From assembly GCA_902782505.1 (NCBI GenBank), contig CACZNO010000141.1:1-11220 (forward strand): a stretch of DNA of 11,220 bases, in the 5' to 3' direction. Source of the DNA: an uncultured Erysipelotrichaceae bacterium. Its GTDB lineage: Bacteria; Bacillota_I; Bacilli_A; Erysipelotrichales; Erysipelotrichaceae. Of the stretch, positions 5,902-11,220 are shown piece by piece (the first letter of the stretch is position 1; every line of letters starts with the position of its first letter). The notes beneath the pieces were generated by a model that was given only the letters and a program-made list of their open reading frames with translations, searched no databases and had not been told where the DNA came from. The position numbers and the translations under genes are program-made.

Positions 5902-7386
5902 ATGGATAAACTGTTTATTTCTTTACTGCCTCCGCTGGTCGCGATTCTGTTCAGTCTGAAGACCAAGGAAGTTAACATTTCATTGATCGCGGGTATTTTT
6001 GTCGGTGCGCTTCTGTATACGGGATTTCACCCGATCGGAGCGGTTTCCCTGATCTTCTCCATCATGAGCGAACGCATCGGGGCCAATGTCACGGTGCTGG
6101 CGTTCCTGATTCTGTTGGGAATGCTGGTGACGGCTTTGAATCAAAGCGGCGCGACCGAAGAATACGCGCGCTGGGCAGGAAGAAAGCTCACGACCCGCCG
6201 GCAGACTCTTCTGGCGACGGCGGTGCTGGGCGTAATCATTTTCATCGACGACTACTTCAACTGTCTGACGGTCGGAACCGTTATGCGTCCGATCACGGAC
6301 CGCAACCGGATCTCCCGGCAGAAGCTTGCGTATATCATTGACTCCACGGCGGCGCCGGTTGTTATTCTGGCTCCGATTTCCTCGTGGGCAGCCGCGGTCG
6401 GAAGCGCGCTTCCGGCAGGCTCGAAAATTGACGGATTCCAGTTATTCATGAAGACGATTCCCGCGAATTACTATGCGTGGTTCTGTCTTCTGGTAGTCTT
6501 CCTGACGACGGTTCTGTCCGTGGATTTCGGGAAGATGCGCAAATACGAAGACGCGGCGATGGAGCGGGATATCCAGATGGAAATGGAAATCACCCGTGAC
6601 GGAAACGCGGAAGTTTACGATTTGATCCTGCCGGTGCTGGTACTGATCGTTTCGTCGGTTTTAAGCATGCTGTATACCGGCGGTATTCTGGAAGGGAAGA
6701 CGATCGCGGCGGCGTTTGCGGACTGCGATTCCGCGTTATCGCTTTGTATCGGCGGCATTGTGACGATGGTGTTTACCGCGGCTCTGTATCTGCCGCGTAA
6801 GATCGTAACGCCCAAGACCTACATGGAAGGTTTGACGGACGGCTTCAAAAACATGGTTCCGACAATTCTGATCCTGACGTTTGCCTGGACGTTAAGCGGT
6901 ATCTGCAGTTCCGAATATCTCAATACCGGCGGAGCGGTCAGCTATGTGATCACCCGGTTGAATATTCCGATGATGGTCCTGCCGGCGATCTTCTTTGTCA
7001 TCGCCATGCTGCTGGCGCTATCGACCGGCACCTCCTGGGGTACGTTCGCGATTTTATTGCCGATCTCCGTTTCGATTTTCCAGGATCAGCTGACCCCGTA
7101 TCTGGTGTTTACCGCGGCGGCTGTCTTAAGCGGAAGCGTATGCGGCGATCATCTGAGCCCGATTTCAGATACGACGATCATGAGTTCCACCGGGGCCGAG
7201 TGCAACCATCTTCAGCACGTGGAAACCCAGGCGCAATACGGAGCCATCGCGGCGATCGGCGCTTTGGTTTCCTATCTCGCGGCAGGTATTACTTCGAATG
7301 CCTGGATCGGAACCGTCGCCGGACTGGTGCCGATCGGAATCTTCTTTGTCTATCTGTACGCACATAACCGGGAACCGGACATCTAA
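5902..7386 (+). CDS. nhaC: NhaC-family Na+/H+ (or related) antiporter
   Basis: A 494-residue polytopic membrane protein with roughly 11-13 hydrophobic segments. It carries blocks typical of the NhaC family: FIDDYFNCLTVGTVMRP in the first half with conserved Asp residues, DSTAAPVVILAPISSW, then STGTSWGTF and GSVCGDHLSPISDTTIMSS in the second half, and HLQHVETQ near the end. Members exchange Na+ for H+, but some move organic solutes, such as malate/lactate or methionine transporters, so the substrate is not certain. Placement after a tyrosine/aromatic operon leaves an amino acid-linked role open. The start at 5902 (MDKLFISLLPP) is preferred over an in-frame ATG at 5842, because the latter lies between the -35 and -10 boxes and its added residues would come from promoter and hairpin DNA. 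The ribosome site is weak (GGGG at 5892-5895). It is apparently a single-gene unit, ended by the hairpin at 7393-7419. Confidence 0.88.
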   Translation: MDKLFISLLPPLVAILFSLKTKEVNISLIAGIFVGALLYTGFHPIGAVSLIFSIMSERIGANVTVLAFLILLGMLVTALNQSGATEEYARWAGRKLTTRRQTLLATAVLGVIIFIDDYFNCLTVGTVMRPITDRNRISRQKLAYIIDSTAAPVVILAPISSWAAAVGSALPAGSKIDGFQLFMKTIPANYYAWFCLLVVFLTTVLSVDFGKMRKYEDAAMERDIQMEMEITRDGNAEVYDLILPVLVLIVSSVLSMLYTGGILEGKTIAAAFADCDSALSLCIGGIVTMVFTAALYLPRKIVTPKTYMEGLTDGFKNMVPTILILTFAWTLSGICSSEYLNTGGAVSYVITRLNIPMMVLPAIFFVIAMLLALSTGTSWGTFAILLPISVSIFQDQLTPYLVFTAAAVLSGSVCGDHLSPISDTTIMSSTGAECNHLQHVETQAQYGAIAAIGALVSYLAAGITSNAWIGTVAGLVPIGIFFVYLYAHNREPDI

Positions 7387-7392
7387 AACAGG

Positions 7393-7419
7393 AAAAGATA
7401 TCGCGGAGATATCGTTTTT
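7393..7419 (+). terminator. Rho-independent terminator after nhaC
   Basis: GATATC (7397-7402), loop GCGGA, GATATC (7408-7413), one unpaired G, then T5 (7415-7419) that can also pair with AAAA at 7393-7396. It starts 7 bases after the nhaC stop. The stem is short and AU-rich with one bulge, so efficiency may be moderate. Confidence 0.7.
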
Positions 7420-7454
7420 CTTTAATTCAAAATAGAATCCTGTACGTAATAATT

Positions 7455-7485
7455 TTGTGCCGGAACCGGAAATTCGAAGTATAAT
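7455..7485 (+). promoter_or_regulatory. Promoter for the secreted transglutaminase/Ig protein gene
   Basis: A perfect TATAAT at 7480-7485, with a weak -35 candidate TTGTGC at 7455-7460 (19-base spacer). The predicted start is near 7492, leaving a leader of about 40 bases. The spacer contains a tandem CCGGAA CCGGAA (7460-7471), whose CCGG halves also form a small inverted repeat and could be a regulator site; this is speculative. Confidence 0.55.
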
Positions 7486-7517
7486 AAATATGGCGTATTA
7501 CACGTGCATATCATAAT

Positions 7518-7522
7518 GGAGG
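7518..7522 (+). promoter_or_regulatory. Ribosome binding site fixing the start of the secreted protein
   Basis: GGAGG lies 8 bases before the ATG at 7531. This ATG begins directly with the basic end of a signal peptide. The in-frame GTG at 7504 and ATG at 7516 have no comparable site and would place extra residues before the signal peptide. Confidence 0.85.
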
Positions 7523-7530
7523 AATGCAGT

Positions 7531-10500
7531 ATGGTTAAACTTGTGAAGAGAATTCTTCTGGGATTTCTGTCACTGACTTTAGTGATGTCATTGATTGTTT
7601 CGTTATCCCCGAAAGCCGGAGCTGTCGATACGGTGGATCCGGAAAAGAATGCGGAAACAATCAGCGGGAGTGATCCGGTTTCGGAAATCGAGGGAAGACA
7701 GTTAGCGGATGATCTGGATGAAAACACCGGGGAAACGGTATATCATGTGGAACCGCTGTACCGTGATTTGATCACAGAAGAAGAACTGGCGCAAAGACTT
7801 AGAAAAGCGGCAGAAGCAGAAAAAGCGGAATATAGTGAAAACGCCACTGTCCCGTTTTATGCGACTCTGAATTCCGCAGCGAAGTATTTAAAGAACCAGA
7901 TGATTGCCAGGAAGACGGAAGTTACGTTCTTGTTCCCGCTGAACAGTGCCTACGATAACATCGACATTCTTGAGGCGGCGCAGGAGTACACGGAATCCGG
8001 AACCGGCAAGTCCGGCGACGCACTGCGTTGGGGAAAAATCGGATGGAGCTATGATCATTCAAAGGATGTGAATGAATACGGTAATACCTGTTACAAGTAC
8101 ACGTATACCTTCCTTTGGACAACGACCAATGCGCAGGAAACGGCTTTAACCAATAAAGTGGACAGTGTCATGAGTTCCCTGAATTTGTCCGGGAAAACAG
8201 AGACGCAAAAAGTGAAAGCGATTCATGATTACATTTGCGATCATGTGGATTATGATAATGAACACGTTGATCAGGGAGATGATTACCCGTTACAGTTCTC
8301 GGCTTACGCGGCAATGTGTAAAGGTTCGGCGGTCTGTCAGGGATATGCAATTCTGTTCTATCGCATGTGTAAAGAAGCCGGTCTCAGCGTCCGTGTGATT
8401 ACCAGCGCACGTCATGCCTGGAATATCGTTAAAGTCGGAGATGTTTATTACAATGTTGATACAACCTGGGACGGTGGAGATTCGACGACGTATTATGATT
8501 ACTATATGAAGGGCATGCGTGATTTCAACCAGTTCGATCATATCCGTGAGAATCCTTATGATACGTACGAATTTGAACAGGCATTCCCGATGGTAAAAGA
8601 CAGTAAGATGAATTTGGCAAATATCACCCAGTCTTACAGCGATATTGACGGTACCAGCCGTACTTCGAAATCAACGGGAAAGCCGAAAGTCCTGATTTTC
8701 GGAAAAATCCAGTCCAAATCGGCAACCGGAAAACTTCTGAAACAGTTCAGCGATTATGACTTGAGCAGTATTAATATCTATGCGCTTGATTTCTACGAAA
8801 ATTATCACGACAGTGTTGAAGAGTTCAGAGACGCAACGTATTTTAAAGGGATTACCTATATTGCGGATAACGGCGAAGTCTTCGATAAAGTGGGCGCTTA
8901 TCTGCAGCATTGCGGCTATAATGATTCCTTAGTTACGGAACTGGATGTGTTCTTCATTGACCAAAACAATAAGATTCAGGATTACCGTGTGGGTCTTACC
9001 AGTTTTGAATTGCTGCTGGATCTGATTAAACAGCAATTGGGAGTTACGATCGGTTATGCGGCACCGAGAATTATTGAACAGCCTTCCACATACAAAGGGA
9101 ACAAAGGAGGAATCGCAGTATTCGCGGTCGATACCAGGGGACAGGGACCGCAAACCTTCCAGTGGTATTACCGTAAGAGCGCATCCGGAACCTGGACAAA
9201 ATCCACAATGGATGGTGCAACCAGGGATGAATTCTGGGTGGAAGCAGTCGCGGGACGTCACGGGTATCAATATCGCTGTGCTGTTTCCAACGACTACGGC
9301 ACTACCTACAGCAATATCGTATCTTTGTATATCAAGCCAAGTATTACCGTACAGCCGGAAAGCGTAAGAACCCTCTATGGTAAAAACGTCACGTTTACCA
9401 TTAAAGCCTCTCCTGTCAAAACGTATCAGTGGTACTATCGTACCTCTTCGAGCGGGACATGGAAAAAATCAACGGCTGCTGACGCGACAACAAACACCTT
9501 CACAGTGTCCGCCATCAAAGAACGTAACGGATACCAGTATCGCTGTATTATTACCAATGAAGCGGGCAGTGTCACCAGTAATGCCGCGACCCTGACAGTA
9601 ACAACGGAACCGGATCCGGTGATTACGGAACAGCCCCAAAGTGTTACCGCAAACGAAGGCGAAACTGTGAATTTCACGGTAAAAGCGAATAATGCGAAGA
9701 CCTATCAGTGGTACTATCGTAAGAGTACAAGCGGATCCTGGGCAAAATCCACAGGAACCGGTGCGACGACGGATACCCTCACTGTCACCGCACAGGACGC
9801 GAGAAACGGTTATCAATACTACTGCAAGATTTCCAATACAGCCGCCAGTCTGAACAGTGATACGGTTACTTTGACCGTTAATCCGTTGTCGAAGCCTTCT
9901 ATTACAACACAACCGGCAGATGCAACTGCGAATCTGAATTCAACTGTGACATTTACCGTGGAAGCTTCCCGTGCGAGATCGTACCAATGGTATTATCGGA
10001 CGAGTGCGACCGGAAACTGGGCAAAATCTACCACAACCGGTGCGACAACCAAGACATTAACTGTCAAGGCAGAAAAGAAGCGTAACGGTTATCAGTATCG
10101 CTGCGTAGTTAAGAATAATCTGGGAAGTGTTACCAGCAGCGCGGCGACGTTAACAGTAAAGGCATCATTACCGGTTATTACAAAGCAGCCTGTCAGTGTT
10201 CGCGTCGTTCAAGGGAGTTCCACGCAGTTCTCCATAGAGGCAACTGATGCGGTTTCTTATGAATGGTATTATGGGACAACATACGAGGATGAAGTGAATA
10301 ACTGGAGAAGGGCATTCGAATTTCCTGGGGTGGATACCAATGTGCTGACGATTCCGGAAGCAAACATGTTATACGAGTCAAGACAATTCTTCCGCTGCAA
10401 AGTAACAAACACTGTTGGCGAAGTATACAGTGATGCCGTCGAGATGGTGGTTGTACATCATGCACCGGAGATTGATGAGCAGCCGTCGAATGTTACAGTG

Positions 10501-10770
10501 TATGAAGGAGAAAAAGCGAGGTTCTATTGCGACGGATCTTGGGTGTATGGTTATCAATGGTATTACCGCACTAGTTCAACGGGCAATTGGGCAAAATGCA
10601 CAAGTGATTCTGCAACGTCATATTGTCTTACCGTTGAAGGAACACTGAAACGTAACGGCTATCAGTACAAGTGCGTAGTGTGGAATGACGGCGGGAGCAC
10701 AACCAGCAACATCGCGACTCTGACTGTGAAAAAGAAAAACACAGCCAACGACAAGCCGAATAAGGAATAG
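7531..10770 (+). CDS. Secreted transglutaminase-like protein with thioredoxin-like and six Ig-like domains
   Basis: A 1079-residue exported protein. Residues 1-31 are a signal peptide: basic start MVKLVKR, a hydrophobic core, and a cleavage-like AGA before VDTV. An acidic, charged stretch follows to about residue 110, then a transglutaminase-associated region and the papain-fold core at about 230-345. Its triad is visible: C269 in AVCQGYA, H295 in RHAWNIVK and D310 in VDTTWDGG. Such bacterial domains may act as proteases or protein cross-linkers; the substrate is unknown. Residues about 384-504 resemble a thioredoxin/TlpA fold (KVLIFGKIQ at the start, DVFFIDQNNKIQDYRVG at the end) but lack a CxxC. 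Residues 512-1066 hold six Ig-like repeats of about 92 residues with QWYYR and NGYQYRC signatures, probably for binding a surface or polymer. There is no LPxTG motif, SLH domain or C-terminal membrane segment, so it is released or held non-covalently. It is a single-gene unit with its own promoter and terminator, and more AT-rich than its neighbours. Confidence 0.88.
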   Translation: MVKLVKRILLGFLSLTLVMSLIVSLSPKAGAVDTVDPEKNAETISGSDPVSEIEGRQLADDLDENTGETVYHVEPLYRDLITEEELAQRLRKAAEAEKAEYSENATVPFYATLNSAAKYLKNQMIARKTEVTFLFPLNSAYDNIDILEAAQEYTESGTGKSGDALRWGKIGWSYDHSKDVNEYGNTCYKYTYTFLWTTTNAQETALTNKVDSVMSSLNLSGKTETQKVKAIHDYICDHVDYDNEHVDQGDDYPLQFSAYAAMCKGSAVCQGYAILFYRMCKEAGLSVRVITSARHAWNIVKVGDVYYNVDTTWDGGDSTTYYDYYMKGMRDFNQFDHIRENPYDTYEFEQAFPMVKDSKMNLANITQSYSDIDGTSRTSKSTGKPKVLIFGKIQSKSATGKLLKQFSDYDLSSINIYALDFYENYHDSVEEFRDATYFKGITYIADNGEVFDKVGAYLQHCGYNDSLVTELDVFFIDQNNKIQDYRVGLTSFELLLDLIKQQLGVTIGYAAPRIIEQPSTYKGNKGGIAVFAVDTRGQGPQTFQWYYRKSASGTWTKSTMDGATRDEFWVEAVAGRHGYQYRCAVSNDYGTTYSNIVSLYIKPSITVQPESVRTLYGKNVTFTIKASPVKTYQWYYRTSSSGTWKKSTAADATTNTFTVSAIKERNGYQYRCIITNEAGSVTSNAATLTVTTEPDPVITEQPQSVTANEGETVNFTVKANNAKTYQWYYRKSTSGSWAKSTGTGATTDTLTVTAQDARNGYQYYCKISNTAASLNSDTVTLTVNPLSKPSITTQPADATANLNSTVTFTVEASRARSYQWYYRTSATGNWAKSTTTGATTKTLTVKAEKKRNGYQYRCVVKNNLGSVTSSAATLTVKASLPVITKQPVSVRVVQGSSTQFSIEATDAVSYEWYYGTTYEDEVNNWRRAFEFPGVDTNVLTIPEANMLYESRQFFRCKVTNTVGEVYSDAVEMVVVHHAPEIDEQPSNVTVYEGEKARFYCDGSWVYGYQWYYRTSSTGNWAKCTSDSATSYCLTVEGTLKRNGYQYKCVVWNDGGSTTSNIATLTVKKKNTANDKPNKE
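9064..10743 (+). repeat. Six tandem Ig-like domain repeats within the secreted protein
   Basis: Repeat starts, each at a Pro of a PxIxxQP motif, are at 9064, 9337, 9616, 9895, 10171 and 10465. Lengths are 91, 93, 93, 92, 98 and about 92 codons. Repeats 2, 3 and 4 are the closest to one another. Each has a Trp in QWYYR (EWYYG in the fifth) and a Cys near the end (YQYRC, YQYYC or FFRC). The fifth is divergent and longer around its middle. The sixth has three extra Cys. Synonymous sites differ widely between copies, so the duplications are old rather than recent expansions. Confidence 0.88.
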
Positions 10771-10793
10771 ACTTCAAAATCGGCGCTATGTTT

Positions 10794-10823
10794 AAAACGA
10801 TATCCTTCGGGATATCGTTTTTT
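10794..10823 (+). terminator. Strong rho-independent terminator after the secreted protein gene
   Basis: A perfect 12-bp stem, AAAACGATATCC (10794-10805) with GGATATCGTTTT (10810-10821), closed by a stable C(TTCG)G tetraloop and ending in a run of six T (10818-10823). It lies 23 bases after the stop codon. The stem core GATATCGTTTT also occurs in the right half of the terminator after nhaC. Confidence 0.92.
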
Positions 10824-10841
10824 AGAGGGGATTCTAAGGCG

Positions 10842-10864
10842 TCCAGATGAAAAATCTTTCTGGA
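10842..10864 (+). repeat. Small inverted repeat upstream of murT
   Basis: TCCAGA (10842-10847) and TCTGGA (10859-10864) form a 6-bp inverted repeat with an 11-base centre, about 30 bases before the murT -10 box. It has no T-tail, so it is not a terminator. It could be an operator, but a repeat of this size is also easily found by chance. Confidence 0.25.
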
Positions 10865-10890
10865 AGTTTCGCAAGTCTTTTTGATAGTTC

Positions 10891-10901
10891 TGGTATATAA
10901 T
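10891..10901 (+). promoter_or_regulatory. Extended -10 promoter abutting the murT start codon
   Basis: TGGTATATAAT contains TATAAT at 10896-10901 and also TGnTATATA, an extended -10 arrangement, at 10891-10899. No good -35 lies at 16-18 bases; TTGATA at 10881-10886 is too close. Transcription would begin at about 10905-10909, at or just before the ATG at 10908. Confidence 0.55.
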
Positions 10902-10907
10902 TGAGCC

Positions 10908-11220
10908 ATGAACACGAAGAAAACGGTGCGCTTTTACTTGGCGCTATGGATCGCAAAACTGTCGGTCGTCGCGATCCGCTTATTGGGAAGACCGGCGACC
11001 AACCTGCCCGGAAGACTGGCGATGCGGATCTGTCCGGACTTTTTCGCGGTTGTCGAAAAACCGTCGTACGTGTTAGGCGTGACGGGAACCAACGGGAAGA
11101 CGACGACCTGTAACCTGATTGAGGATGTCTTGCGGGATCAGGGAATCGGATTTGCGGATAACCATGAAGGCGGAAACATCGATACCGGCATCCTGTCCGC
11201 CTTGATCAAAAACACGAAGC
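10908..11220 (+). CDS. murT: Lipid II isoglutaminyl synthase subunit MurT, 3' end beyond the window
   Basis: MurT is the Mur-ligase-like subunit that, with the glutaminase GatD, amidates the D-Glu alpha-carboxylate of lipid II stem peptides in Gram-positive bacteria. The visible 104 residues begin MNTKKTVRFYLALWIAKL, followed by an LPGRLAMRI segment and the ATP-binding loop GTNGKTT (60-66). NHEGGN (85-90) then matches the NNEGAN-type motif that distinguishes MurT from MurC-F; this is recalled from the Staphylococcus aureus protein. The rest of the central ATPase domain and the C-terminal domain are outside, and gatD would be expected next. The start ATG has no Shine-Dalgarno sequence; no alternative in-frame ATG occurs before codon 39, which would cut off the conserved N-terminus. 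An out-of-frame reading of this DNA from 10901 to 11113 is a shadow. The FPGS/MurE-type families also carry GTNGKTT, but the N-terminal pattern favours MurT. Confidence 0.92.
   Translation, partial: MNTKKTVRFYLALWIAKLSVVAIRLLGRPATNLPGRLAMRICPDFFAVVEKPSYVLGVTGTNGKTTTCNLIEDVLRDQGIGFADNHEGGNIDTGILSALIKNTK

Noticed and set aside
7504..7530. GTG start at 7504 (or ATG at 7516) for the secreted protein
   Set aside because: Neither has a ribosome site, and the GGAGG serving the ATG at 7531 lies within this stretch; the signal peptide starts cleanly at 7531.
9064..10743. CRISPR-like or non-coding tandem repeats
   Set aside because: The spaced similarities of about 92 codons are protein-level Ig-like domain repeats in one open frame; nucleotide identity is only partial and there are no short identical repeats with unique spacers.
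10901..11113. Small plus-strand open frame at 10901-11113
   Set aside because: It is read in the wrong frame of murT; the correct frame carries GTNGKTT and NHEGGN and starts at 10908.

Overview
The window looks like a chromosomal segment of a moderately high-GC Gram-positive member of the Bacillota. The evidence is a Thermotoga/Bacillus-style DAHP synthase with an N-terminal regulatory domain, a clostridial-type EPSP synthase, the MurT subunit of the MurT/GatD amidating enzyme, strong GGAGG ribosome sites, and clean U-tailed terminators. An Erysipelotrichales- or Lachnospirales-like gut anaerobe would fit, but this assignment is inference and the genus cannot be read from the sequence.

Bases 1-5809 hold the 3' part of an aromatic amino acid operon on the + strand: aroC (5' end missing), a fused aroE-aroK, aroF (DAHP synthase), aroA, tyrA and aroQ. 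Junctions range from an 8-base overlap to a 7-base gap, so the genes are almost certainly co-transcribed and translationally coupled. Together they encode every shikimate step from DAHP to chorismate except 3-dehydroquinate synthase (aroB), plus prephenate dehydrogenase toward tyrosine. AroB and a chorismate mutase must lie elsewhere, probably upstream for aroB.

Bases 5810-5901 hold an unusual control region. A U-tailed hairpin able to end the aro transcript overlaps a near-consensus promoter for the next gene, an NhaC-family antiporter (5902-7386). That gene ends at its own hairpin terminator (about 7393-7419).

Bases 7420-10823 hold a separate transcription unit: a promoter, a 1079-residue secreted protein and a strong UUCG-capped terminator. 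The protein has a signal peptide, a transglutaminase-like catalytic domain, an apparent thioredoxin-fold domain without a CxxC pair, and six tandem Ig-like repeats. Its DNA is visibly more AT-rich than the aro genes.

Bases 10908-11220 are the 5' end of murT, a cell-wall gene. Its -10 box lies so close to the ATG, with no Shine-Dalgarno sequence, that the mRNA may be leaderless. No RNA genes, mobile elements or CRISPR arrays were seen, and no gene-free stretch exceeds about 150 bases.
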